From Nepenthes gracilis (taxonomy: Eukaryota > Streptophyta > Magnoliopsida > Caryophyllales > Nepenthaceae): 64,000 nucleotides of DNA. The notes under the pieces were generated by a model. That model was given only the letters and a program-made list of their open reading frames with translations, was not told the DNA's origin and did no database searches. Positions within the stretch are counted from its first letter, which is position 1; every line of letters starts with the position of its first letter. A program made the position numbers and the translations under genes. Where the stretch lies: positions 9,761,379 to 9,825,378 of the forward strand of contig BSYO01000010.1 of the NCBI GenBank assembly GCA_033239525.1, in the 5' to 3' direction. This document shows positions 25,218 to 36,110 of this stretch, piece after piece.

Positions 25218-26906
25218 TTTTCCTTAAATCCCTTAAAAAACTTCATTAATGAGTCTTCTCCATTCAAAGACCGTTTAGAACTTGCTTAAATAGGCTAAGC
25301 ATACTTTCCACGAGGATCTCACAATTTTGCCACTTTATTTATGGCTTCAATATATCCTCGATTATTAGACCTAGAGAGATGCCATCTAGTAACCTCAATC
25401 GGGAAACATCAAACAAAGTGCGGAAGCATACTCTAATACCCTGGAAGCATCTTAAAACCATAAAAATAACCAAGAACCATACCTAATCCCCTGTCCATAA
25501 CAAATTTGATATTAACAATTTGTCTAATGAAGCCTTTCCTTGATCTATTTATTGCTTTCATGGAAAGCCCAAGTATAAAGTCATGTTTTGTAATCCGGGG
25601 GCACATGTATTTGATATATCATGAGACATGAGAGGAAGGAACATTTAGGATTCGATTTTCGTTTACCATGTCTTGAAATATTCATGTTTGAATCATGCTT
25701 TCTCATTTTACCTTGATCTTTGAAGTCAATACGAGGAAAGGATCATGAACTTGAAACGTGAGGATTAAAAATGATTGCACATCTGTCGTTCCGTATATAA
25801 GATATCGTTCAAAATATAAGAAGGACAAATACCATAATGGGATATTCTTTGGGTTTAATGAACCATTCTACCCGTAGAGTCCATGGTCCTAGAACAATGA
25901 TTCTTCTTTTATTTCTTTGAAGGAATGTTTATGGAATCACATCTCCCACCTCACGGGAGGAATCAATCATATATCCATTGTGGACTTCCTTCCGTTCCAT
26001 TTTCTCATATGTTCTCATTTCTACTTGGTATCGGAGACTTTAGCATTTTAGTTCATAAGCATGTTTGAGTATTCGGTGATTTGGAATTCCTTATCAATTC
26101 ATTGGGGCAAGCCATTTGATATCTTACAATTTCAAATACCCATTAGTCATAGTTTTCACATCAAGGGGATGTATATTTTCCATTTACTTTTCATTTACTT
26201 ATGAACAGTAATAGCATTTTGGGCCCGATCATTCTCGGATAGAACTTCATGAGATCGATTGTTCGGCTAGTAGTAGCATGGTCGGGATGAGTGATTCATT
26301 CTTTAGACTTTTATTTAGGATATTCTTTTATTATCAATCATAGGTTATGTGATTTTCGTCTTTTGATGGGCGATGATTCTATTAATGGTACAACAATTAG
26401 TGAGTATGAGAATACTTGCCTCGATGTGCTCCATATTTTCTCCAACTAGCTTGAGCTCGGAATCGGCCTTGGGAGCCTTCATTTTCTTCCTTCTTCTTAA
26501 TGGTCCTCCCTCTCTCTCTCTCTCTTCCTCTTCTCTTCTTCTCTCCCCCGCTTGCCTAGTGATAAATATATATAGGCAAGCGCCCATCGAGCGGAGCAGC
26601 GGCGGCGGAAGCTTCGGAGAATTCCAGAGGGCGGGCGGCGGGAGCATTCCGGAAGGTTAATTTTAACGGAGGGAAGAAAGGCCCGGCGTTGAGCAGATGG
26701 CCCACTAGGTTTTTGTTGTTGAGCCGGCGGTGGAAATGCATCAAGCGGCGATTGTTTTGAGTGAATTCGAGCATGTGTTGGATGGGAAAGCTTTGGGTGG
26801 TGTTTTTAACATCTAAAATTCCAAGATACATGTATTTAATTATCCATTATGTAAAGAAATATGCCTGGTCTCATGTTCATTCTATTTTTGATTTGGGAAC
26901 CTCACA
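25218..26906 (-). repeat. Right arm of element I, a mosaic sequence
   Basis: By position this should be the 5' LTR of I. Blocks of 8-40 bp from the left arm (about 20580-22455) alternate with blocks that match, in order, the outside sequence 19876-20463 (H LTR, then the start of B). Examples are 25512-25523 with 19876-19887, 25562-25570 with 19903-19911, 25793-25845 with 20033-20080, and 26655-26702 with 20423-20463. Both series run co-linearly. A natural LTR would not be expected to look like this. A consensus made from two different sequences is the simplest reading. Confidence 0.7.
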
Positions 26907-27308
26907 GTAACCGGTTGAAATGGAGCAAAATAGGTTTTCAAATTGAATGATCTGATCTAGATGTTTCTTGGAAAACTGATATAAAGATCCCATGTTTGGA
27001 ACAAAAAAAGAGGGAGAAAAAAGAAGAGAGGAGAAGGCATTATCCATGTAAAGTTTGTGCTCACCAAAATCGTCTCAGAATAATAAAAATTTTATATTGT
27101 CTCTTTCCTACATTCTTTTAATATTTTTGGAGAAAGATGAATGATTCAAGTTTATAGAGGAAAATTTAGAGTTAAATCTTCACTTTACTTCAATATCGTA
27201 TCTATTTAGTTGTGATGTGTAGATTTGGATATTAATAGTTAAAGTCGCATTTACTCGCAAAATTGGCATTGATTAAACATGTTCAAATCCTAAATCCAAG
27301 TCGCATCA
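26907..27308 (+). repeat. 5' LTR of B, second part
   Basis: It resumes at GTAACCGGTTGAAA and matches 45890-46291 closely to the end, AGTCGCATCA. The two LTRs are similar along this part, with scattered substitutions and 1-2 bp indels. Confidence 0.88.
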
Positions 27309-27309
27309 T

Positions 27310-27326
27310 TGGCGCTGTCTGTTGGA
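27310..27326 (+). promoter_or_regulatory. Primer binding site of B
   Basis: TGGCGCTGTCTGTTGGA lies 1 bp after the LTR end. It is close to the TGGCGCCGTCTGTGGG type found in many plant Ty3/gypsy elements. I do not assign the tRNA. Confidence 0.7.
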
Positions 27327-27559
27327 ATATCGACAAAAAAGCCAACTTTCCCATCCCATTCTTCAAGAAATGGTCAACAAAGAACCCGAACCAACGCCCC
27401 TACGAGAGATGCTGCTTCTGCTGGCAACCCTCCTCCTACTGTCATTCAGATGGAAAACTGACAAGAGGAGTTAATGCAAGCATTCAATACTCGGATGGAT
27501 AATATGACAGAAGCAATTCAGAATCTCTGCACGCAATTTGGATGAAACAGACTTGCCAT

Positions 27560-28976
27560 CCTGGTTAGTCATATTATAACCAACAAGGGAAAAGGCCGCA
27601 AAATGAGATACCCGATCCAACAAGCAGATCGACCGATCGCTCAAGAACAAGTGGCCTCCAGCAATATGGGAGGTCGGTCGTGATTAGAAGGCCGATTAGG
27701 CCCCATCTTGCAGAACCAGAATCTAGACTGTCAAAATCCACGTTATTCTCAAAGTGGACAAAGATCGCTTGAGCATGAAGTTGTATCCTGTAATGTGCAA
27801 CCGACACACAAAAACATTCATCCTGACCAACCGAAAATACCACCCATGGAATTGAGAACGTACCTTAATGTTAAGAGATTTGCTGCTATTCCTCAAGTGG
27901 AGGAAAAGGTAGAAAAAAATTGGCAGCATGTGTTCAAAGGAAATAAAGAAGGACGTTCTATTGACTTACGTGGGTCACCATTTGTAATGGAAATCCATAC
28001 ACAATCTCTCCCACATAAATTCAAAATGCCGACTTTGAATGCTTACGGTAGAAGTGCTGATCCTATGGATTACCTAAACCACTTCTGAACCCTCCTGAGT
28101 TTTCAAGGTCTGGACGAAATGACGATGTGTTAGTGTTTTCCCTTGACTCTAAAAGGAGACGCTACTGATTACAACCAAATTTGATTCAATAGTTTGAAGA
28201 GTTGGCTGATAGTTTTTTAACTCAATTCGTTTCAGCAAAAGATTTGAAAAGCAGCCTTGGCATCTTGCCAGAATTAAGCAAGGTTCAACCGAAAGCTTGA
28301 AGAATTTCCTGGCTTGATTCACTGAAGAAGCTTGACAAATCCAACGAATTACTGATGAAGTAAAATTGAATACTTTTATATCAACATTGGAGCTGGGTGA
28401 ATTTTTTAAGCATCTGGCACATAGCAATCCACAAACTTTTCGTGAAGCAGAATCTATAGCTCGGGCATACATTGCAGTGGAGGAAGCTAACAAAGCAAAA
28501 AGGCTGATACAATTGGACCACAACCAACAAGGGCCACCCGGTGGAAAGAAGAGAAATAATGATCACTTGGATTCTTAAGAAAGAAAGCAACCCAGAACAG
28601 GGCCTGGAGCTCTTAGGGAATTTAAACCCTTGAACCTAACGCCTCTGAATGATTCACGAACAAATATCCTTATGCAAATAAGGGTTGAAAAGTTTCTCAA
28701 ATGGCCAAACAACCCAAGAATCTGGAAGGAGGAGATCAGTCCAAGTATTGTCATTATCATCGCTCTCCGGGACATAGCATGGAGGACTGCTAAACTTTGC
28801 AAAGGGAAATGGAAGACCTCATCCGAAGAGGACATCCATCAAAATTTCTAAAGAATCCCAAAAAAATCCCTGAACAGGTAGAAGAAAGGCAACAACAACC
28901 TCAAAATAACCGAATTGCTGTAGGCGTGGTCAGCATGATCGCGGGCAAATCGTCTAAAGTATATCAACCTGATTAG
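27560..28976 (+). pseudogene. Broken gag of Tat-type element B
   Basis: Gag forms the particle that packages element RNA. The capsid region is seen in the frame 27708-28088, which ends ...KFKMPTLNAYGRSADP then YLNHF, the conserved start of plant Tat gag capsid (PxF...YDGxxDPxxHL). A stop falls right after it, and the next 270 bp are frameshifted. A second piece (28366-28578) carries the capsid C-terminal side (FREAESIARAYIAVEEA). A zinc knuckle of the form C-x2-H-x4-H-x4-C, typical of Tat elements, is at 28746-28790, followed at once by a stop (28791-28793) where homologues read on. The piece after it (DLIRRGHPSKFL) is conserved in family members. Several stops and shifts make it non-functional. 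Confidence 0.85.
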
Positions 28977-28988
28977 CTTGAAGATACT

Positions 28989-29735
28989 ATGAAAATTAAA
29001 AAGCCAAAGAATGAGGCTAGGGGCAATGTTATTAGTTTTAGCGAAAATGACATGGAACATGTACAGTGTCCTCATTCCGATCCTCTAGTTGTATCCATGC
29101 TTGTTTCAGATGGTAATGTAGATTACCAACTGAAACGGGTTTTCGTAGATAATGAAAGTTCTAGCAATTTACTTTATCTCGACACCTTCTTCAAATTAGG
29201 ATTAAAAAAGGGCCAATTAAGGCCTGCCGAAGGACCTCTTTATAGACTGGATAATGAATCGGTTATGGTACAAGGAATCATTTAATTAGAGGTAACTTTG
29301 GGAACATACCCCAAAGTGGCATTGCGCATACTCTCATTCCTCGTGGTTGATTTACCTTTAGTTTATAACGCTATATTGGGCTGGCCCCTCCTATCGGTGT
29401 TTGGAGCAGTAACATCTATACCTCATTTAAAGATGAAATTTTCGACTGCGTGTGGCATTAGGGAAGTCTTAGGTGATCAAGTAATCGGCCGATCTTGTTA
29501 TCTATCCCAGATCACTCGAGCAGTTCTAGACGTACCAGTAGAAGATCTCGATTACGAGATGAGCCATCGCTACAGCAGGCCCAATTTGGAGAAACAACCG
29601 ACTAGATTCTTCTTGACCCCGACAATCCAGAGAAATAGTACAAATTGGGACTTCACTCTCCGAACCTACACGAGATCAATTGATAGCTTTCCTTTAGAAA
29701 AACTCGGATATATTTTCTTGGTCACCCACTGATAT
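28989..29735 (+). pseudogene. Aspartic protease region of B
   Basis: The frame 28989-29285 holds HSDPLVVSMLV, then KRVFVDNESSSNLLY, matching the Tat protease pattern (HxDALVI..., VLVDxGSSADILF). The catalytic Asp is kept, but the following residues are NES in place of the usual T/G-G-S, so activity is doubtful. A stop at 29283-29285 breaks the frame. The next frame (29298-29732) continues the family pattern (F.VVDLPLVYNAILGWPLL...), the link between protease and RT. The enzyme would cut the Gag-Pol polyprotein. Confidence 0.85.
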
Positions 29736-29779
29736 GCCAGGGATCTCAACTGACATGATAATGCACAAGTTTGGCCTGG

Positions 29780-30434
29780 ATCGCAGTCATAAACCGATTA
29801 GGAAAAAATGAAAGAATCACTTTGTTGAAAAACTCATCGCTATCCGAGAAGAAGTAAAAAAGATATTGGATGCCAGTTTTGTACGGGAAGTTTAATATCC
29901 TGATTGGCTTTCCAACGTGGTCCTAGTAAAGAAAAGCAATGGAAAGTGGCGAAGTGCGTCGACTTCACTAACGTGAACAAAGCATGCCCAAAGGACAGCT
30001 TCCCGCTACCCAGAATAGACTTGCTAGTGGATTTGACATCCGGACATGAATTGTTGAGTTTTATGGATGCTTACTCAGGCTACAACCAAATCTAGATGAG
30101 TCCAGAAGATGATGAGCATATCTCTTTTATGACTGACCAAGGAACCTCTGCTGCAAATTTATGTCGTTCGGTCAAAAAAATGCTGGAGCCACATACCAAT
30201 GACTTGTGAATAAAATGTTTGAAACTTAGATCGGCTGAAATAAATATGGATGATATGCTTGTGAAAAGCAAGGCTGCGAAAGATCATATTGGCGATCTTA
30301 ATGAAGCTTTTGAGGTGCTCCGAAAGTACCAGATGAAACTAAATCCAACCAAATGTGCTTTTGGGATGTCCTCCGAAAAATTTCTAGGCTCCATCGTTTC
30401 TAGACGAGGAATTGAAGCCACCCAGAAAAGATAA
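29780..30434 (+). pseudogene. Reverse transcriptase of B, damaged
   Basis: RT copies element RNA into DNA. Visible blocks in order are DFTNVNKACPKDSFPLPRID, LLSFMDAYSGYNQI, a frameshifted SFGQKNAGATYQ block (about 30165-30207), then NMDDMLVKSK and KCAFGMSSEKFLG. The usual YVDD catalytic box reads NMDD (about 30246-30257): both aspartates are kept and the tyrosine is lost. Stops occur at 30093-30095, at the GATYQ block and at 30432-30434, with at least two frameshifts. The protein spacing otherwise fits plant Tat RT. Confidence 0.88.
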
Positions 30435-30448
30435 AGGCAATTATAGAT

Positions 30449-31010
30449 ATGAGCCCGCCACGAACAGTGAAAGACGTTCAAAGGCTCACTGGAAGACTAG
30501 TATTGCTCTCCCAATTCCTATCTAAATCAGCAGAAAAGTATTTATCTTTCTTTAAGGCCTTAATAGGGACTAAGACGAATGGCTTCGTTTGGTCATCTGA
30601 TTGCCAAGATGCTTACCAGGAACTAAAAGAATATTTGTCTAGCCCTCTCTTATTGGCATCACCAAAACCAGGAGAAGAATTGTTCTTGTACCTAGTGGTT
30701 TCACTTGTAGCGCTCAATTTGGTCTTAATTCAACAAGAATTAAATGTTCAATGGCCGATCTACTATGTAAGCAAGACTTTAGTTGGTGCTGAGATTCGTT
30801 ATACACATTCAGAAAAGATTGCCTTGGCTCTCGTTTATTCAGCCTAGAAAGCTATATCATTATTTCCAGGGGCATAAAATAATTCTGCTAACCGATCAAC
30901 CCTTGAAGTCAATCTTACAGAAGCCTGATATGCCCGGGTGGCTAATAAAATGGACAATCGAGTTAAGCGAATTTGATATAAAATTTAAACCAAGACCGGC
31001 CATAAAAGGT
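30449..31010 (+). pseudogene. RNase H (first) of B
   Basis: This follows RT. DVQRLTGRLVLLSQFLSKSAEK is the connection segment. The RNase H core reads LFLYLVVSLVALNLVL, where family members have a catalytic Asp-Ala-Ser type opening, so the first acidic residue appears lost, as is usual for the degenerate first RNase H of Tat elements. It continues with IYYVSKTLVGAEIRYTHSEK and DQPLKSILQKPDMPGWLIKW. A TAG stop lies at about 30845. Confidence 0.8.
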
Positions 31011-31089
31011 CAGGTCATGGCAGACTTTGTTGTTGAAACTATGATACCAATTCAAGGTACTGATGAGAACGACCCCGAGTTTGAGACAA

Positions 31090-31480
31090 CACTAGTTTGG
31101 ATATTGCTTGTGGATGGATCGTCAACATAGTTCGGCAATGGAGCAGGAGTGGTCCTGAGGACTCCTGAAGGAATGGAGAAAAACTATTCATTGAGGCCTG
31201 CATTCCCAGCAACTAATAATGTTACAGAATATGAAGCCTTGCTCGCTGGACTTGGCTGGCTAAAGAATGCTCAGCAAAACGTATAATTATTTATAGTGAC
31301 TCAGAATTAATTGTTAATTAGGCCTTGGGGAACTTCGAAGCCACAAAGCCTCCCTTAGCGAGTTACCTTGCTAAGGTGAAGGGTATGATCAAAAATTTTG
31401 ACAAGGTAGAAATAGTGCTTATTTCAAGGGAAGACAATGGAAGGGCCGATCAACTAGCAAAGTCTGCAGCAATCGAAAAT
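31090..31480 (+). pseudogene. Second, archaeal-like RNase H of B
   Basis: The sequence LLVDGSST (first catalytic Asp), GNGAGVVLRTPEG, ATNNVTEYEALLAGL (Glu) and, in a shifted frame near 31296, IIYSDSELIVN (second Asp), then SREDNGRADQLAKSAA, is the additional RNase H that defines the plant Tat lineage. It lies between the first RNase H and integrase, as in other Tat elements. Stops follow SST (31128-31130) and the SDSELIVN block, and a frameshift lies near 31285. In intact relatives it supplies RNA removal that the first domain has lost (family knowledge). Confidence 0.85.
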
Positions 31481-31559
31481 CCTGAACAATACTCAAAAAT
31501 TATGCGTGAAATTCTATCCACTCCAAGTATTCAAGAATTTGAACAGGAAATTCTACAAT

Positions 31560-32470
31560 TTTCCAGTAGTGAAAATTGGATGTCTCCTTATTGGAGATAC
31601 CTTAAGGAAGGAACTCTACCAGAGAACCCGGAGGACAGAAAACGTATAAAGAAAACGGCCAGGTGGTATGCTATAGTAGATGGGAAAATGTACCGGAGGG
31701 GATATTCAATCCCGTATTTGCGTTGTCTTACTCCAGAGGAAGCCGAATATGTGTTGAGCAAAGTACATCTGGAGATATGTGGATCGCACATAGGAGGCAA
31801 AAACCTTGCATTCAAAATAATGCGTCAAGGATACTACTGGCCCACTATGGAAAAAGATGCCTTGGAATTCGTCAAGAAATGTGAGAACTGCCAATTACAT
31901 GGTAACATAATGCATCAACCACCCATAGAAATAAAATCTTTACAAGCCCCCTGGCCATTTTAACAATGGGGACTAATATATTAGGTCCTTTTCCTATGAC
32001 AACTGGACAAAGAAAATTTGATCATGGTTGGCATTGATTATTTTACCAAATGGTGGAAGTTGCTTCATTAGCTTGGATCACCGAACACAATGCTATTGAG
32101 TTTGTAAAGCACAACGTCATCTATCGGTTTGGAATTCCCGAAGTGATAATTACTGACAATGGGACTCAATTTACTATAAAACGTTTTACCAGAAACTGTG
32201 CTAATTTGAACATCCGGCTGGTTCATACCTTAGTGGCCTACCCCCAATCAAATGGACAAGTAGAGGTTACCGACCGAACTCTACTACATGGATTGAAAAT
32301 AAAATTGGAAGACACTAGGATTCCTAGGCAGATGAACTACCATTAGTATTATGGTTATACCGGATGACACCGAAAGAGCCTACACGAGAAACACCATTCA
32401 GCATATATTTTGGAACTGAGGCGGTCATCCCGGTGGAAATCAGGTTACCCAGTCTTGGAGTTGAAAATTT
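31560..32470 (+). pseudogene. Integrase of B, damaged
   Basis: The zinc-binding domain is complete: HLEICGSHIGG supplies two His and KKCENCQLHG two Cys, with the typical YYWPTMEKDA between. It ends in a stop at 31961-31963. In the core the first catalytic Asp of the DILGPF motif reads Asn (NILGPF, 31974 onward). The second Asp is kept in ITDNGTQF and the Glu in SNGQVEVTDR (about 32250-32280). The tail after 32346 is frameshifted, with a WRM-type block recognisable near 32354. Integrase joins element DNA to the chromosome. This copy cannot. Confidence 0.87.
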
Positions 32471-33329
32471 TGATTTGATCAATAATGCCTAAAAAATCAT
32501 GGAATAACTTGATCTGCTTGAAGAGACAAGAGAAACGGCCCGAATTTGCATTGCTACCTACCAACAACGAATCACCCGATATTATAACAAAATAGTGAAA
32601 GCCTGCCGGTTTGACATTGGAGACCTAGTTCTGAGGAGTATTAAAGCAACGGGAAAATGATTAACAAAAACAAACTTTCTCAAAATTAGGAAGGTCCATT
32701 CATTGTCTCGGCTATTATTCGGGATGGCGCTTATAAGTTACGTATCCAAAATGGCAAATTAATACCAAGGACATGGAATATTTCATTGCAGGTCTATCCG
32801 TAGTTTTCACCCTGGATCCTTGTAGGTAACATGTGCATCGTAAGATATGTGTTTCTTGCCGATATTGATAAAAAGAATATTTCATTATTATTCGTTTAAC
32901 TATTTATATTTTTTATATAACATTACATGTTGCTAATTGACTTAGGCTGCCCCTAAGTCAAGTGGTCAATCACTACTTGCCTATGGACCCATAAGCGGTC
33001 TTAAAAATAATAAAAACCTTGGTTTTATACCAAGCGACCCATTTGCAATCGAATTAAAAATATTGGATCCATTCCGATTGACCCACAAGCGGTCAGATAT
33101 ACTAAAACCTTAGGGGACTATCCAGCACATGTGTGGCGACTCCGACATATAAGGAAGAGCATGTTCAGTCTACCATGGTCGGTAAAATAAACATCAAATA
33201 GTCCTCTTGATATTCAAAAATTTATGCATACAAGGGTTCTATTAATACGTTAATACCATAAAAAAATCTATGTCAAGGGCTACTAGAAGGATGTGATGAA
33301 GGTTCGCTCTATCAGAAAAGTCTCTCAAG
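32471..33329 (+). other. B: end of pol and spacer before the antisense ORF
   Basis: The first part (to about 32800) still resembles the integrase C-terminal domain (ETRETARICIATYQQRI, then a KANKNKLS-like block with stops). From about 32900 the sequence is non-coding and holds direct repeats of CCCAYAAGCGGTC (near 32990 and 33090) and complementary AAACCTTGG and CCAAGCGACC phrases. I see no gene here. Confidence 0.6.
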
Positions 33330-35212
33330 TTGGATCGATCAGTAAGGCTATTTGTTGACACAAACAAATGCCTTCTTGAAATCTAGCATTCAAGGCTGAT
33401 CCCACTTCTTCTGGTCTGAGGCGGGTCAGTAGTTTAGAACCCAAACAAGCTAACTCACTTTGGAGGTTCGACAAGTGAAGCTTAGCAGATTGAAGATCAT
33501 TTTTAGTTTTTTGTAATTAAGATTCGAGGTTAAAAACTTTGTCTTTATACTGCTGAGCCTTAACAATAGCTACCTCTATCTTAACTCGCGTTTCTTCTAG
33601 CACTTTTGCATCAACCCGGTTTTGAGACAAGCTCTAGACCTCTTGTTGAAGATGTCTAATCCAAAGTCTCCGTTGATAAATCCCAATTTTGAGAATAACA
33701 TTTAGCTTTTCATCCTTTTAATAAGAAAGAAACTTATCAGTTAGAGATTGTCTCCAATAAAGTAGAGTATTATCTAAAGCTTTCCTGGATAAAACACGCG
33801 CTCAACATAGCCTCATTCAGGGAAATCTTTGAAGAGGAGATAGGAGTAGACACATGATCTGGATGGCCTCTAGGACTGGGATGAGAAGAAGAGGTAGATG
33901 TATTCATCCAATATGGATGAATCCTCTCTTGAATACCCATCAGATCAGATGTTGGAAATTTTGGACAATGTGTTTCTTTCTCCAGATGGGATGGGTTGAC
34001 ATCAGGTTGGGATTGAATCTGAGCTAACTCGATGGGAAGATTGACAACATTCTCAGAAGATATCTCAAAAGCAGGAGCCATTTCTTGGGTTTGATCCTGA
34101 AGACGGTCCAATTGATCGGAATCATCGATCACTACAGCTCTTGAAGCATCCTCAATTCTGGGCTCGATAGGAATTTCAGATAGAGCTGGAAGCCCACTAA
34201 ATATGGCCGATTCTGATTCAACATTCCTCTTTGGAATTTGAACACTGGGGCCGGTTCCACCACCTCCTCAATTATCTGCACACTGGGGGCTCCAGAAGCT
34301 GAAGGAATGACAATTTCTCCTACTAGCTTCCTTAAATCCACCATTCTTTCCGATATTGGTATCCCAGCATCAGTAGAAGAAGAAGAAGGACTAGCCAAGA
34401 CCACTTGGCACCGGGAGGAGAACTTTTAATTTTCTATTGTTGGGTTTTTCTTTTAGGGCATCTTGGGGTTCGAGTACTTACTTCCGTGACCATAGATCAA
34501 GGCTCCCACTTGGCCAACGTCAAAATTTCGAGAGAAAAAAGACTCTCCCTGTCACAAAATGAATCGAGGTTTTTCCAAATAGAACGACGAATGGTTGAGC
34601 TAATTCTTCTTCGTCATCTTCAAATTTTCCCGTAAAAGATGGGGGAATGTTACCCCAACAATCAGAAAAACCCAAATCAAAACTAACCTTCAAAAAGAAA
34701 AACCTATCGTTCTAGTTTTTAACTAACTCATAAATCACCCCACTAATATTTAACTCTCGGGGTGTCAAATAAATCCAATCTCCACTTTGACTGAATTTAA
34801 AAAGCACTTTCACAGTCGTAATATTCAGCGAGAGCCCACGAAGCCAAAAAAAGATACAAAGATTGTAAAGGTACCTGATGGCGTTGGCATGAAACCTATC
34901 AATGGGAACTCCAAGTTCTACAAAAATCTGATGCAGCTCTAGGGCAACAGGAATTCGTAGACCACTGTTGAAATGAGCTTCGTAAGCAGTGATATACCCA
35001 TCAAGAGGGGAGCAAGCCCTATCATTCTCTGAAGGTACCTTGAAAGGTATTTCTCTACAGATTTTGAACTTAATATAAATCAAATCTATATCAGTAGATG
35101 AAAGGACCGATCGAAGAGCCTGAATGCAAGGTGCCATGGTGAAAACAAAAGATGAAAAATTTGAAACGGCAAGAAATGAAGAAGAGGGCATCGAATTTAT
35201 AATTGGTTTCAA
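33330..35212 (-). pseudogene. Antisense ORF of Tat element B (gypsy-type transposon family protein)
   Basis: The gene lies opposite to gag-pol, between integrase and the 3' LTR. It opens in the frame 35212-34712. A later Met (about residue 26, MAPCIQALRS) is the likelier start. The block YITAYEAHFNSGLRIPV, then ELGVPIDRFHANAIRYLYNL, is the signature of the plant family called 'putative gypsy type transposon' (Pfam PF04195). A following frameshifted piece, about 34690-34560, continues that family (KFEDDEEELAQPF). Downstream frames 34404-34132 and 34132-33770 are low-complexity and acidic. The last part, 33660-33430, reads as a Leu/Lys/Glu-rich coiled coil (VLEETRVKIEVAI, KNDLQSAKLHLSNL) with two stops. 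Its role is unknown. Other Tat elements also carry an antisense ORF here. Confidence 0.8.
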
Positions 35213-35379
35213 AATTTGAAACCGGTTCCGAACAGCTGCACGGTTTCATAATCATGATGACCGACTAACACGGTCATCGTCGTGACATACAAGTGGTAGG
35301 ACCGGATAGATTACTTGCTGATATGTAATTATAATTTAGCCCATCTTTCGAGGAGACCTGACAAAGGCAGTAATGATCT

Positions 35380-36110
35380 CAATTCAAATCGGCTGAAGAA
35401 ATCCAAATCGGCAGTTGAAGGTGCCAAAGTCGATTTCAATTCAAACCGGCTGGAAGAAATGCCGATTTCAATCCATATCGGCTAGTAGAATAGCCGATTT
35501 CATTTTAAACTGGATGGTAGAACAGCGGATTTCAGTTCAAACTGGCTAGAAGAAATGCTGATTTCAATCTATATCGGCTAGTAGAATAGGAGATTTTAGT
35601 TCAAACCGGCTGGAAGAAATGCCAATTTCAATCCATACCGGTTGGTAGAATAACTGATTTCAGTTCAAACCTTCAAACTGGCTAGAAGAAATGCGATTTC
35701 AATCCATACCGGCTGGTAGAACAGTCAATTTCAGTTCAAACCGGCTAGAAGAAATGTCGATTTTAATCCATACCGGCTGGTAGAATAACCGATTTCAGTT
35801 CAAATTGGCTAGAAGAAATATCGATTTCAATCCATATCGGTTGGTAGAACAGCCGATTTCATTTCAAATTGGTTGAAAGAAATGTCGATTTTAATCCATA
35901 CAGGCTGGTAGAACAACCGATTTCAGTTCAAACCGGCTAAAAGAAATGCCGATTTCAATTCATACCGGTTGGTAGAACAACCGATTTCAGTTCAAACCGA
36001 CTAGAAGAAATGCCGATTTCAATCTAAATCGTCTGGTAGAACAACCGATTTCAGTTCATACCGGTTGGTAGCTACACCGATTTCAATTTAAATTAGCTGA
36101 TAAAGACAGT
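35380..36110 (+). repeat. 64-bp tandem array (about 11 units) before the 3' LTR of B
   Basis: Units alternate two 32-bp halves, GCCGATTTCAATCCATACCG-type and GCCGATTTCAGTTCAAACCG-type, each followed by GCTGGTAGAAC or GCTGGAAGAAAT. The units are diverged by substitutions and a few indels. Variable tandem arrays at this place are typical of plant Tat elements and are thought to seed genomic satellites. Confidence 0.92.

Larger units (their letters stand above)
20514..26906 (-). mobile_element. Element I: minus-strand coding-poor LTR element inside B's 5' LTR
   Basis: There are two related arms (about 20514-22455 and 25218-26906) around 2.75 kb of interior. On the minus strand the arms start TGTGAGGTT, like A-family LTRs, and the left arm ends in decayed sequence resembling the A-family LTR end (TTATTTAAGGAAAATAAC in reverse). 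A primer site, minus strand TGGTATGAAAAGG, adjoins the right arm. A polypurine-like tract adjoins the left arm (plus-strand AATCTCCCTATT, 22456). No gag-pol motif is visible. The right arm is a token-by-token mixture of this LTR with another sequence (see the right-arm entry), so the element's true right half is uncertain. Confidence 0.65.
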
